This document shows, one piece after another, positions 32,858 to 46,600 of a stretch of DNA of 64,000 nt. Below the pieces are notes generated by a model. That model was given only the letters and a program-made list of their open reading frames with translations, did no database searches and was not told where the DNA came from. This DNA comes from Neospora caninum Liverpool. Taxonomy: Eukaryota; Apicomplexa; Conoidasida; Eucoccidiorida; Sarcocystidae. The DNA lies in the NCBI RefSeq assembly GCF_000208865.1, contig NC_018398.1, positions 1,426,001-1,490,000 of the forward strand, written 5' to 3'. The stretch's first letter is position 1, and each line of letters begins with the position of its first letter. Made by a program: the position numbers and the translations under genes.

Positions 32858-35800
32858 CTACGACGAAGCTCGCCTCTTCCCCGACGACTCAGGCGAAGCG
32901 CTTTGCTGTCTAGACACTGTAGCGGCCGACGACGAGAGACCCGAAACAGAGGCGCGGGTAGCAGGCGTGCGAACAACAGGAGAAAAAGGTGAAGACGAGG
33001 AAGGTGAAGAAGAGGAAGATGAAGGCGGCGAGGAGGAAGAGGAGGAAGATGAAACAGAAGACGCGGATGAAGATCCGGATGAGGTGGGAGAGAGCGCGCG
33101 AGAGGATGGCCGATTCGAAGGTGGCGGAGAGGCGAGGCGAGAAGCAGATGTGGACGAAGAACCGGGGGGCGAAGGCGCCGCTCCAGCGGACAGAGAAGCG
33201 ACCGACGCACGCGGCGAAGCCGAGGAAGAGGAGCGGCGTGGCCCACAGCAAACCGCGGCCAAGGAAGTGACAGGAGCCGCCATCGCAGGAGGCGGAGCGA
33301 GAGAGGCGGTCGAAGCGGGTGGACGTGCCGACGCGAGAAACGAAGAGGGCGATGCCGACGGGGAACAGAACGCAGGCGAAGCAGCGAGAGAAGAGGACAG
33401 ACAAGAAGCGAACCGAGAAGCGACAGCGCTGGACGGAGACGGCGGATTCGAAGAGGACAGGGTAGACCCCCGAGGACGAGGGTCGGATGCAGAAAACTCG
33501 GCGGGTTTTGGGCCAGGCGCCACAGGGGTACGAGAAGGCCGCGCCGGGCTGCGCTTGTGCATCTCGTCGGGATCTTCCTTGTCGTCACAGAGCCTCCTAC
33601 AGGGACCTGAAGACGGGGAAGACGCGTTAAGACCCGACGACGGTGGAGCGGCGGAAGAAAACGCAGACGCACACTGCGACTCTCGGGACGTAGCCAGTTC
33701 CTCATGAGCCACGGTTGCGCTGGCTGTCGAGACGATTTCCTGCGTTGCCTTCTCGCCCTCATGGGCAGTTGACGCGCCTCCCTTCTCGGCCTCGCTTTCT
33801 GCCGCGTCCACGCGTGCCTCTAGTTCTCCACGCGATGCTCCACCCTCCTGGCTTTCGCTCCCAGCACGCGCCTCGTCAGCCAGCACTCGCGCTTCCTCTC
33901 TGTGTTTCGTCGCATCCGCGGCCCCGGACGAAGCGCCTGCAGCGTCCTCTTTGGTGAGGCTCTTTCGCATTGTCAGGGGATCCTCGTCCTGTGTTGATTC
34001 CACGTGCTGCTGCTCGTCGTTCGCGGGCTTCTCTTCCATCTTCCCTTCTTTCTCGTTGTCCTTCTCTTCCGTCTGTTCGTTCGCGTCTCCTGCGTCCTCG
34101 ACTTCCGCGGCTTCTTCCACGGCCGCTGTCCTTCCCTCCTCAGCTGCCGCGGCGGTTTCCTCGCGAACGTCGGCCACTTCCCGGTCCGCTACTCCTCCCG
34201 CGTGCGCCTCTCTCGCTTCGTCGTCTTCTCCCTCGCTTCCTCGACTTTGCCTCTCCTGGGCACTCCTCTGCGGATTCGCCCGCTCGCTTTGTCTGTTTCC
34301 ACACGCAGCCTTCGCGTCTCCGTTAGGCACATCGGCGTGAGCCGGCGTCTCCGCCCGTTCGTCCTGTCCTGCCTCACCTCCGAGGTCTTCCGCCTCTTCC
34401 CTATGTTTCGCGGGCGTTTCCTCTCTCTCGTCGCCCGTCGGAGGCTGAGAAGCGACGACAGAAGGGCCGCCTGCGTCGTCGTCGTCGTCGCAGGGGCCTG
34501 CTTCAATTTCCTGTGCGTTTTCTTCGCCGTCTTCGCTTCTCCTCTGTCCCTCCTCCACCACAGAAAGACCCACAGAAGAAAGGAAACCCGACGCTTGCTC
34601 GCCAGCCTCCGCTTTCTCGACTAGCGCCTCTTGGTGGAGGCTTCTAACTGCTTCTTCGCCCTTCTCCGGATCCCCGTTCACCACTGCGGCCTTCTTCTTC
34701 TTCTTTCTCTTCTTCTTCGCAGGCCCCGAAGCCTCGCGAGGAGTCTCCAGCGCGGCCTCTGCTTCGCCCGGCTTCTGCCCAAACTCGCAGAGTCTTTCTG
34801 CGTCTTCGTCGCGCTCATTCCTCTTCTTTGTGGCATTTGCGGCGGCGCCATCGCCCTCAACCTCACCTCCCGAGGCCCCGCCTTCGCTCACGCTTCTCTT
34901 CTTCGCCTTCTTCTTTTTCTTCTTCGCCGACTTCGCCGCCGTGCAAACCGCCCGCGGGCACTCGGTCGCAGCCGCAGTGCCAGCGTCTTCTTTCTGGTCT
35001 TGCTTCTTGCTCTTTTCTTCTTTTCTCTTCTTCCGCGGCAGCGAGGCAAGAGGCGGCGGCGCTGAGCCGAAGACAAACTGGAGAAACGCCTCGTCGTCTG
35101 ATGCGCAGAAAAAGCTGAAGTCTTCTGCCGTCGAGACGTTTTTGTTGCACTGTCCTTCTCGGAAGTCTCGCGCCGCCTGCTTCTGCCTGTCCTTCTCCGC
35201 CTCCTCCAAAAACGCCCGGCTTCTCGCCTCTCTCTCTCTCCGCTCGTCCTCGCTCATCGCTGCCTCCTCGTCGGTGTCGCCCTCACAAGAAAACGCGTCT
35301 TTCTTTTGCGTTAAAACCGAAGAATGCGAAGGAGACGCGACAGGTCCGGAGATCCGAGCAAAGGCACTGTCTGACCCGGAGCCTACAGAAGACGGGGGAG
35401 AAAAGGACGAGAAGGGAGCAGAGAACGGAGGCGAAGCGGGAGAGAGGAAGAGTTGTTGCTCTTTTCTCTTGAGACGCGGGACGACGTCGTCCTCAGTCGA
35501 GAGGCGCAAGCACTTCGCCGCGGTTGCGCGCACCCTCGGGTGGACATGCGAAGAGAGCAGACAGAGGGGGAAGTGAAGAGAGAGAGAGGAGCTGCCGCTG
35601 CACGGAAAGACGACACGGAAATGGAGAGAGAAGTGCATGAGCCAAAGAGGCGAAAAAATGGCCAAAGAGAGAGCACACAAGAGAAATCCAGAAACAGAAA
35701 AACACGCCTTTGCGTGTTTTCTCCGCCTTCTCGCTTCTCCGACATGGCGTCTCCCTTTAACCGGTCTCTCTCACTGCGCGCTGCTCTTTCTCTTCCCTCG

Positions 35801-38800
35801 CCCTTCTTTCTTCTTTTCCTCTTCTCTCTCTGTCTCTTCCCTTCCTCTTTTCTCTCTCGTCTTTCTTTTCTTCCTATTTTCTCTCTCTCCTTTCTTCTTT
35901 TTCCCTTTTTTCCCTCTTCTTTCTCTTCTTCCTCTGTTTTCTCTCCTCTGCTTGTCTTGTTGCCTTCCGTTCTTCGAGCCGTAGGCGTGCCCTTGCTCAC
36001 CCCTTCAGCACGATGCCGTCGCTCTCCACTGCGCTCTGGAGGCGCGGCGTATTTTCCAAAAGTTCAAAGACCTGAGGGCGAACCACAATGATCGAGAACC
36101 GCACGAACTCACAATCAGAGAAAACCTGAGACAGCACGGCCAGGAACGGGCGCGTTCTTCACCGAAAAAGCACAAAACGCTCACGCGACAGCAGGCGGCC
36201 CTCTCTGGCCTGTCTCCTCAGCCCCCCCTCTGTCTCGTACAAAGCGTGTTTTCCTCTCTCTTCCCCTTTTCCCCTCTTCTTTTCCCCCCTCGTCCTCTCT
36301 CTACCTTTATTTCCCGCCTACCTTTGCGAGAACCGCGTCTCCAATGAAAAGGTCCCCGAGAGCAGCAACGCGCACGAGCTCGCGCAGAGCCTGCAGTGCC
36401 CCGTCCAGCGACTGCCGATGAAGCCCGCCTCCGATTCCACCACCCGTTCGGCTTATATACGGGTAACAGTCGATTTCGTCGAGGGGCCGGAGCACGGCGG
36501 CGTGCCCCTTGGAAGTCGCGCGGCTGCGATCCACGAAGCGCGCGGCCTCGTGCTGCTCCTCTTTGCCTCCCCAGATTTGCGGCGCCTTCAGAAACAAGTC
36601 CAGGCACTCAAGACACCGCGCGGCGAATTCCGGCTCGAGAGCGGAAAAGGGACTGCACGCGAGGAAGGACGAAGGCGATGCGCCGGCGTCAAAGGGTTGG
36701 AGAAGAGAAGACGTAGGAAGGTACGCAGAGGGCGACGCAGACGAGACAGGCGCGGCACCGGCAGCGAACTGCGGCACGGAAGAGGCGATCAAATCGCAGA
36801 GCGCTCTTGCTAGCCAGGAGACGTCCGTCTGCAAAAAAAGGTCGAAACGCGAAACCGAGAAACTCGAGAGAACGAGACGGAGAAAACACAGGAAACGCGG
36901 CGAGAAAGCTGGAAGCGAGCGCCGCGGAGACAACTGGAAACGCAACGAAGAAACACAGCGAGGGGAGAGGAAGATCTCCGAAGCAGGGACGCGACAGGCG
37001 CACAAGTGTCGACGTCCATGAAGAGGACACGGCAAGAACGATTCGAGAGAACGGTGATTTTGAAATGCCGGACTGACAAAGAACCAAAAGGCCTTTTTTC
37101 TGCCATATCTTTCTCCCTTTCTCCTGTCGCAGTTTCCGTAGTTTCTCTGGCGTTGTCTTCTGCTCTCTGCGGAGGTGCGTGTCTCGCCTCACCTGGAGCA
37201 AGGCGTTCACGCGCTGGAGGAGGAGAAGAGGCGTGGCGATCGCTGCGGCTGCGACTTCAGGGAACTTTTGAAGATGTGGCGAGAGCTCGCCTTCTTCCTC
37301 TTCGTCGCGCAGTGCGCGCTTCGCTTTCCTTCCCTCCCGCTTTCCGCTGTCTCCACCCCACGACGAGAGAACGGAGGAGAGTTGCTCCGTGGCGCTGGCG
37401 GAAGGCCGGAGGAGGAGCTCTTGAAAGAGAAGAAGAATCTCGCTGAGGAGTTCTGCGTTGATATGAGAGGAGAAACAGACCAACCCGCGGAAGGCCGCCG
37501 TGACCAGCGAAGGCGGTTGCCGCTCGAGCGACTTCAAAATCCTGAAAAAGCACAACACAAACGAGATATCACTCGAACGGGGCGCTAGAAAATGACGCAG
37601 AAGCCGAGTCGAAACGAAAACAGACGGGCTCCTTATATCCTTGGATTGATCGTCTCTTTTCTTCTTTCTCGGCGTTTCGATTTGCTTCTGTTTCGTCTTT
37701 CCCCTTTCTCGTGCTCTTCTTCTCTTTCCTTCTGCCTTCTCTTATCGTGGTCTTTGCTCTTTCGGATCGCGCGTGAGTCTCTCAGAGTCTTGGTCTTCTC
37801 TGCAGTTTTTCTTTCTTAGGAACAGCCCAGCAGCCGCGGTGTCTGCAGCCCTACCTGAGGAAGATGATGAAGAGGCGTTCAAGCAAGGCGGCCTCTCGCT
37901 TTTTGAAGACCTTCTTCTCTGTGTGAATGAATCTGGAATAAGAAAAACAACGGGGAGAGAGAGGAGAGTGAGACGCAGACAGCGGAGCGCGAAACGCCCC
38001 AGCGAATGTCATCCCCCAAATGCAAGCAAATTCTCTCGACTCTCCGAGGGAGGCCATTCGACGCGCCTACGGCAACCCAGAGAGACGCCCAGACCGGGGA
38101 AAACAAGCGAGGAGAGAGCCGAGACAAAAGAGAGACCAGAAGTTAAAAATCACCACAAGGACATATACTTCCACTAGCCATCTACTCCCCAATAAACACA
38201 TGAATATATACACATATAGACGGAGATGTAGATACTTGTAGGCGTAAGTAATGACCGATGCATTCCTACACAACTCACTCTCACGCTATACACGCTGGAG
38301 GGACGTGAGCCGTTTATGACCTGGAAAGTAGAGATTGTCAAGGGAGATTCCTTGCGTCACGGTCATGGCGGTTGCTTACCCGAGACGTAAGTTTTGCTTC
38401 AGTTGCTTGTCGGCCTTCTCGGGAAGGCGCTCGTCGCCTCGCAGAGCTGCCATCTGCGGGGTGTACATCCACCGGAAAGACAACACACCAGAATCGATGT
38501 CCTCTCTGTGTATTCCGTTCAGTGAATACAAACGCCGTGAAGAACGCCTCTCGCAGCAACTCACTTCTCCTCACGTTCCCACCGACGGGTCCGCCTGCAC
38601 CGGACTGGAAACCCAGAATGCAGCACGCGGCACTTCTTCGCCGACCTGGCAACGCTGCAGTGTACATACACCGTAGAAAAGGGGGTCCCACGCCCGCTCG
38701 TTGCCTGTCGAGCGACTGCACGTATTCTCGCTGTGCGATTCCTTTTTATTCCCGGAAACATCTCTGCTAGCCTCTCCCTCTCTCCCCGCCTAGCTGGCAC

Positions 38801-40917
38801 CCTGTGCATCTTCGTGGACTTGAATAAACACGCATACTTGCATGGTTCCACCCTGCTTGGAGAGAAACGTTCTTGATCTGTGAAGATCTGCCTCACATGA
38901 ACGAAACGGACGGGCTTTCATTACACACATTTCTACGTCAAGAGATCTCTCTATCTCTCTCTATATATGTATAAGTAAGTGCGCATATAGAAACATATTT
39001 CGATAGTTTTGTGGGTCGATAAAATCGGAGGTTCGGGATGAGGCCGAAAGTCAGCACGGCCTCATCACTCCTCTTCCTTCCTTGTCGCTCTCCCCAGAAA
39101 GTTCCCCGTCTCGGTTGCTTTCGCACCTCTTTTTCTCTGAGGCGCAGACTGAGGAGAATATCCAGAAGCGGCGCACTGAGACCGGCAACCGCTTCGCGCT
39201 CTGCCTCTCTGCCTTTCCGGCGTTTCTCCGCTTCATCGAGGCGTCTCGACATCTCGTTGGCGATGGCGAGAACGATTTCCAGCGACGAGTCGTCGGCGAC
39301 CAACTCGCGCAGACACGCACAGCACTTCAAAGCCGACTCCTGCACACATCTCCTCAACCGCCTTCCTGCGCGCTCTCTCTCTCCCTTCTTCCCCCGCCCT
39401 CCCTCTGCCTCTTCTTCTGCAGCTCGACCGGAGGCTGCGCCCCCGAGGAGGACACAGAGGCTGAGGAGGCGATCGCCTTCGTTGAGTTTCGGCCTCGCAC
39501 GAACCAACTCGCAGAGCGCAGTCGTGGCAGCGTGGAGAAGCGACGCCGAGGACGACAGCGACGCGAGAGTCTCCTCCTTTGTTCTCTTCTGTCTCTCTGC
39601 GCCCTCCCCAGCCGCATCATCCACACGATCACCGTCTTCTTCGTTTTCTCCTTCTCCTCTTCCTCCTCGTCGCTCACCGGCAGCCTCGCCGCGCCATCGG
39701 GCGTCGGCCGCGAGAGCCGCGTGGATCTCCGTCTCGATCAGCCGCACGGAGTGCCTGTACACCTGGAGGAGCTGGGACTCAAAGGAGCGGAGTTTTTCGA
39801 CTTCCTTCGACAGACGGAAGCTTTTGAGGGCAGCTTTTCCCGTGAGAAACGCCTTCTTCTCGCCTTCTTCCTCGTCTTCCTCCTCACCGCCAAGACCGAG
39901 GCGGTAGCCGGGAAGAACGTCCTTCAACAGTGCCCCGAGAGAGAGGAGCGCGGCGCTAGCAACGTACGCGCATTCCTCTGCTGTTGTGCTCAGAAAGCGG
40001 CGTTTCTCTGCCAAGGCGCGCAGCTGGGGAATCGCCGATCGCTCGACTTCTTCGCCTTCCATCGGGAGACGCCGCAGGAGCGCGGCCCGCTCACGAGCGA
40101 GCGCAGCCAAAGTCCTGCAGACGTCCAGATGTCGTTTTTTCGCGTGAAAAAAGAAAGCAAAAACCACCTCGAAATCCTTCACGTGGGTTTCCGGCGCGCC
40201 CAGAATCGCCGAGCAAATCGTGGCGAGCTCGCGGCGCCTCTCCGCCAAGGAACGACACTTTCGAACGACCTTCCACGCTGTCTCTGCCACATCAAACAGA
40301 GGTTTGTACGCCTCACGAGGAGGCACAGATGATGAGGAAGAGGCGAGATCTCGCGTTTTCGGTTTCTTCGAGGGCCTCAGAGAGTCAGCCTCAGGCGTTG
40401 GGTCTTCGTGGTGCGAAGCGTCTGCATCGAAGGCCTGCTTTCTGCGTTTCGCGTTTTTATTTTTGTCGAGCTTCGCGCCTTGGAGGAAAGCGGAAACGTC
40501 TCGCTCCCCCTTCTCTTCTCGCTCGGCGCCTTCTCGCTGCGCCCACTTCCCGTGGGGTGTATAGACAGGCAGCGAGAGGGCGGCCTCGGTCTGTCGAGTG
40601 CCGTCTAAGGCGGGTTTCGCAGGCGGCTTTCCGTCGCGAGAAGCTCGGCCAGAAACGGAAGAAAGGCTCCGCTTCAGTGCCAGGAATGCGGAAGAAGACT
40701 GTGATTTCGTCCCTCCGAAGAAGTCGCGTCTCGCGCCGTGTTCGAACCGAGAAAGAAGATCTGGTTTCGCGCTCTTCCTACCATCGCCCCCTGACTCCTC
40801 CACCCTTTTCTCACAAGAAATCCTTTCAATCAAAGGGGAATCCTGCCCCTTCTTTGCGTTTCCTCCTCCCTCTCCGTTAGACAACACGCGCCTCTTGCCT
40901 TTTTTTCCCATCGCCAT
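32858..40917 (-). CDS. NOC3: Nucleolar complex protein 3 (NOC3) with long C-terminal tail
   Basis: NOC3 pairs with NOC2 for nuclear maturation and export of pre-60S ribosomes, and in yeast also acts in replication licensing. Minus-strand exons: 40917-39127, 38453-38380, 37932-37855, 37541-37193, 36828-36322, 36071-36001 and 35597-32858, summing to 5,610 nt (1,869 residues). Family blocks: LLSLGALLKDVLPGYRLG (about 324-340), EVEKLRSFESQLLQVYRHSV, the EKKVFKKREAALLERLF-FLRILKSLERQP chain across three exons, LVCFSSHINAELLSEIL, and HVHPRVRATAAKCL at the start of exon 7, like the HYHPIVQRFAAHL block of animal NOC3. The roughly 890 residues after this are Lys-rich, then acidic/Ala-rich, then Ser/Pro-rich; typical NOC3 proteins end soon after the HP block. 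The start MAMGKKGKRR follows an in-frame stop. The exon 7 acceptor (GTGCAG) could instead lie just after the HP block. Confidence 0.85.
35780..35960 (-). repeat. Polypyrimidine/polypurine tract in NOC3 intron 6
   Basis: About 180 nt of C/T-only sequence on the plus strand (A/G on the transcribed strand), mostly CTTT/TCTC repeats. It lies between NOC3 exons 6 and 7. Confidence 0.7.
38658..38673. repeat. Palindrome-family copy (NOC3 intron 1)
   Basis: CAGTGTACATACACCG. A second copy lies about 185 bp away at 38458-38475 (GGGGTGTACATCCACCGG), next to the exon 2 acceptor. Confidence 0.6.
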
Positions 40918-42827
40918 CTCGTGTTCTTTGTCTCCTTCCTGGGCGTCCGCCTTCGCCAAATCCTTCGGTTCTGCCTTCCCCTCTGCTTCGGGAATTTGGT
41001 CGTCTGTCTCTCCTGATTCACTCGCCTTTTTTCAAGGGTTTCTCCGTCTCCGTTTCTCTCCGGCTTCCTCCTCGCCTCGCCGTCCCGTCTTCTTGTGGGG
41101 GAAAGGCGAGGCCGCGGAGGCAGAAAAAGGACGAAGAGCGGAGACGGAGAACGGCGGCGAAAAAGCTCGGAAAACTTCACAGGAAAAAGGAAAAATAAGG
41201 CATCCCCTTCCCTGGAAGGGACCTGAAATTCGGCACAAAAAGAAACCGGGAGCGTCTGATGTTTCTCTGCATGTGTGCGATCTTCAAAACGCATGCTTTT
41301 CTCGCATCTGGGGGCTGTGTCTGCTTTGAGGTGTCGCGACACCTGAGAAACGCGCGCGACCACGCACAGACGGTTTCTTCGCCACTCTTTCTTTCTGTTC
41401 CCTCGTGTTTTCTCCCGTAAAGTTCAAACCGGAATCGCGTTTTTTGCAGGATCAAGAGGAACCTTTCTCAGCGACGTAAAAACTCCGCTTTCTTGTCCCC
41501 GGAAGGCTCGCCCCCCTCGCTGGAAGTCGGCAGCTCCCCTCGACAGCGCGACCGCCCTCGGATAATAAATACGGCGTCGCCTCTCTTTCTCCCCGTTTCT
41601 TTTTTCTTTGCGAGACAGAAAATACAGAGGAAAGAACGAAACGGTGGAAGAAGATGGCAGGCGAGATGGCAGATTCCATCGATGCATGCTTCTCCACGAT
41701 CTCAAAAGGGAAACGGCGGTGCCGCTAGCCAGCAGGCGTCGTCCGGCACACCCAGAAAGCCGCCGAGGGTCCTCTTCTTGTCCCCGAAGAGAAAAAAAGA
41801 GAGAAAATAACCGTTTCTGCCTGCTTGCTTCACCACGTCCAAAGCACCGGAAGTGACCGTTTACCTCTCCTCTCAAGTGAATAAGCAACCTTACCTCTCT
41901 GGTGTATAGACACTCCACGTTTTCCCAGCCGTTGGTTGACAGGAATGCAATAGATGTATTGATGTGAAGAGGTAAAAGCCGAAAATGTAAAATCAAGTAA
42001 ATGCAGATATCGCATGTCACTCCACGCTGGGATCTATGCAGATATCGACATGGCTTACGGCAACGGCCAGCCGAGCCAGTAGCGACTGGGCATGTCGACT
42101 CCTGCGAACAAACGGATACACAAGGAGGATTCGCCACGAATCAAGAAAATTCACACTTCTGCATACTTATACACATGTATACAAATGCACATCCTCATAT
42201 ATATATATATGTAGTGCATGATTATACACATCTTTACGTATATGTGTATACAGATATTTACTGAATCTGCGCATACGCACTTTTCGACACATCTCCAGCT
42301 GTGCATATTCATACCTCTTTACGCATGCCTAAGGAACCTCGTGTAATCTCTCCCATTTACCATATTTGTATGTTTCAATGGTTTGGATTCTAATTTCCAC
42401 GTTCCTGCGTGTTTCTGCATATCCCTCGCCCCCCCGTGGTGGGTGCGCGACCGAGCAGCTGGAGGGGAGAAGCAAATTAACCGTGACGGAAACGCTGGGT
42501 TTCGCCACTGCATGTCTTGGAAGAAAAGCGCTTTATGGTTTTCAATCCATTTCCGATGAACTCGAATTCTACGCAGGCGGCGTCTCGCAAAAAGAGGGAG
42601 AGACAAATCGAGGGCGACTCCCCAAGCAGTTGCATTTTGTCCGTTTCTGTCTTTTAGAAGGGTCATAGTCAACAGTCCAGTGCTTCAGCGTCAGCACAAA
42701 TGGCTTCCTCCATCGTAAGAACTATTCATATAATATTTATATCTTTCCTGGGTAGTAGTGAATGGAGATCCCTTTGTCGCCTTGCGTTGCAATACAATAT
42801 ATAGAGGATCGTCCTCGGTAGTAAATT

Positions 42828-42860
<33 letters not shown>

Positions 42861-43658
42861 GCGTTCATGAATGCATCCTTCCCCTCACTTCTGCAGAGAA
42901 ATACGTCGACTCATGTCTTTTCTCAGTATTGCTTCACCTTCGCCTAGCTTAGTTGCTTTTACTTATACTCAGTTTCCTTCTGTGTCATTTCTTTTGACAG
43001 CACAGGGGAAAGCGTCGTGAGATAGTTCCAAAATTCGACAGCCTCCAAGTGGGCCTCTAGTTGCGGGCTCCAAAGCGACCAATTGCCGTCAAAGGTGGGC
43101 GTTCCCTGTGTCGGCTCAATCGTATGTGAACATTGAACAAGGCAATCCGTTCAGAACCAGAATACACCGTCCAGTGTCAGACGTGGTCTTGGTCCGTGCT
43201 TCTCGCGAATTTTCGTGCACGACAGGTCAAATGAAAAATTCGGAGCAAACCGCAAAGGGAGTAAGCATTTCTGTCCCTATCTCTCTTTCTCTCCGCTAGC
43301 AATAGCCTTCGAGATGGAAAACACTCTTTGAGCAACCAAACAAGAATCCCTCTTTCTTTGCTTTTTCTTTTGAGAAAACTTTGCGGAGCCCCTATCGTGT
43401 GCAAAAAACAAAAAACTCCCTGAATCCGCTCCCCTTCTTCCACAAATCTCTTTGCACGGCGTTCCTCCTCTTCCCCGTCCCAATGTTCACGTCACGCGTT
43501 GTTTTCTGCTCTCCTTAATTTCCTTCTCTCTCCTGCCTTCTTTTCCCTTTGACTCCGAGGAGCATCTGTTTCCTCCCGAATCGGAGACTGCGGAGTTTAG
43601 AGTGTACGTACACGCTGCGCTTTCGCCACCCACTTGTTCCTGCTGCGGTGCTCTTTTT
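40918..43658. other. Spacer between TAF1B-like gene end and NOC3 start
   Basis: Head-to-tail spacer of 2.7 kb on the minus strand. It should hold the NOC3 promoter and leader on the left and the TAF1B-like 3' UTR on the right. GCATGC sites occur near 41292 and 41684. TA runs lie near 42200 and 42845. Palindrome-family copies are at 41899-41916 and 43601-43617. No gene is supported. Confidence 0.45.
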
Positions 43659-46600
43659 TTACTCTACATCTGCCTCCACTTCTGTTCCTTGTGTTTGTCT
43701 TCCTTCTTCCTCCCCTTGGTTCGCTTGAACTTCCGGGGCCTTCTCGCTCGCTCCCGTCTCCTCCCTTGCCGCTGTCTGGTCTTGCGCCTCGTCTCCAAAA
43801 CCAAATATTGCCGCGTCCAGTGGCTCTGTTCTCTTTCTCTCTTTCTCTTTTTTCGCTTTCTTCCTTTTCGCTGCTTTCGTCTCGTGCCACCCCTCCCCTG
43901 GTTTAGGAGAATCTCCGATTTCTGGCCTCTCATTTTCTTCTCTGTGGTTTGTCGCGTTTCCCTCCAATCCCTGTCCGGCGACCAACGAACTTGGCATCTG
44001 CTCCTCATGCACCTTTTCTGCGCTCGCCTCGGCGTCTCCCTCTCTGCGGCGTGTTATCTGGGCAAGGCTCTGAGCGTCTCCAGTTCGCCTCTCCGGGTCT
44101 ATGTCCTCGTCCCTGTCCAAGTCCTTCGTCTCCTTCGTTCTCTTTTTCTTTCTCGGTTCCTCTCTTCCCTCCTCCCTGGGTGTTTGCGGGGCGCCATCCG
44201 CCTGTTCCTCTGCGTTCTGATTGTCTTCCCGTCCCGCTGGCCGGTTTTTCCCGTCATAACCTGTGCTGGCTACGGTTTCGTCTCCCTCGCGCTTGTCCTT
44301 CGCTCTCTTCCCCTGCTCCGTTCTGCTTTCTTCCACCGCACTCTTCTCCTTTCTCTCCTTCTTCTCTTTCTTCTCCTTCTTCTTCTTCTCTTTCTCCTTC
44401 TTCTCTTTCTTCTTCTCTTTCTCCTTCTTCTCTTTCTCCTTCTTCTCTTTCTTCTTCTTCTCTTTCTTCTTCTTCTCTTTCTTCTCCTTGTTCCTCCTCT
44501 TCTCTTCCAACTCCAGCTCCTCTTCCCGCGCTCTGTTCTGTTGTGTGGCTCCTCGGTCGGTTTCCATTTCTTCGATTTCCAGCGCCTTCTCTCGCCTCAT
44601 CTTCTCTTCTCTCCGGTGTCTTCGCGCCTCTTCTCTGGCGTACTGTGTCTGATGCCACCGTCCCCACGAGCCCCCCATCGCCAGCATGCATTTGACGTAT
44701 TGCATGTCTTCCTTGTTCTCTTTCTCGCTCCGCCCCTGCCGCCTTTCTTTTCGCCCGCCAGAAAGGCCTGTCGCCTTCCCCCCCGTCTCCCCTCGCGTCA
44801 GATTCGCGTCTCTCTTCTGCCGTTTCTTCTCCGCCGCGTAGACTCGCAGCACCAGGCGGCGCTCCATGGTGAACGTACACTGGAGACAAACAGCCAGATG
44901 GAGAAAAACGAAATGTTAGGCGAGGAAAAAAAGAACCGCACAGCCAGCGTGAAACAATCAGAAAGAGACAGGGAAATAGAGAGAAAGAGGGGAAAAGAAA
45001 GAGAGGAAGAGAAGGGAAAGAGAGAGAGGAAGAGGGAATACGAAAGAGAGGAAGAGAAGGGAAAGAGAGAGGAACGACAGAGAGAGAGAGAAAGGGAAGA
45101 GACAGAGAAGACGGACAGGCGCCAGAAATGAAACAGAGAAAGAAGGACTGCGAGCCATAAACAGAGGTAAACAGAGAGAAAGGGAACGAGGAAGAGAAAG
45201 GATAGACGCACCTTGTGAATCTCGTTGGGATGCGCTCCGAGAAACGCAGCAACTTTGTAGAGGAGCATGAGATAGGTTACAGGCAGGTGGCCTGACGAAC
45301 AAAAAAAAAAACACAGACGCTTCTGCATGAACTCACAACGGCACGGGCGTCTGCTCGCCTTCCTTCACGAAAATCCGTGAGCCTGGGAATCAAGAGACGT
45401 CAACAAACTGAACAACAGTAAACGAATCCGCACGCGTTGGCTGCAAGGAGGCGAAACTCCAGACAATTCAGACGTGTACAATGACACACGACCGCACGTA
45501 CAGCCATATACCAACACGACGGTATATGCATATATACACCTATAAAGACATAGATGTATACTTGTGCATGTATTAATGTGCATGTATTCACCGATAGTTA
45601 CACATCTACATCTGTTCCTACATGGGCATATACCCCTCCGTATAAGCATATTCATCAATATACTTACATATCGATCCATATATATATATATATATATATA
45701 TATAAATGACGAGTACGGAAGTGCAGAAGTTTGCGGCATCAACAGAGGTTCCCTGGAGAGCCGGGTGGATCAAAAGACACCGCAGCCACATCTCCCAGAA
45801 AAGGCAGAACGTGTGGAAAAGATTTGGCGTTTACCGTCTTGAGTTGCCTTCCCATCGAGAGCTGGGGGCAGGCGTCGCGCTCCGCCTGAGAGCAAACCTT
45901 CCTCGAAGAAGCTTAGCGTCGAGAGCCCGTCGTTCCTGTCTTTTTCGCGTCCAAACTTCTGCGACTCTGAGCAGGGGTCCCGTGTCTGGGCCTGAGGCGT
46001 TTGGCCTCCCGCCTCTCTGCCACGTCCCCCGCTCCTCTTCTCGGCACTCGCCTCGGAAGACCGCGCGAGAGCGACTTGGTGCTTCCCAGAGGAAACAGAA
46101 TTTTTACCCGACGAGGAAGACAAGAAAGAAGAGAAAGCGGACGAGGGCCAGCGAGCAGAGGAAGGGGTCGACGCAGAGATAGAAAGCGGCGAGGAGTCGC
46201 GGTACGCAGGAGGACGTTCCGCGCCAGTGAGGGCGAGAAACCGGAGCGTCAAGTGCTCCGGAACTGAGAGAGCCGAGGACGGAGAGAAAGAGGACGCGTC
46301 ACGAGGCACCTGCGCGCGCAATTCTGGGGCTACTGACACGAGGGGATCGCCGAGCCACTGCCATGTCTCTTCGTCAGCAGGCGATGAAGAGACATTTGCT
46401 TCAGACAGAGAGGGAGCCGGAGCCAGGGGGGCGACGGGAAGAAACACCAACGGGTGCGTGGAGCCGTCGTCACCACGAAGATCGCGTCGTCTCTTTCGTC
46501 TTGGTTCCTGCGCTCTTGTGTCTTCCCCGTGAGAATCGCCTCCCCTTCGCGTTCTCTCTGCGTCTTTCCTTCCGGGTTTCCGCGTCACCGCTGCAGCCTC

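Noticed and set aside
43452..45131. 559-residue plus-strand hydrophobic open frame
   Set aside because: Antisense of the Lys/Glu-rich exon 8 of the TAF1B-like gene; the Leu/Phe runs are complements of AAG/GAA codons.
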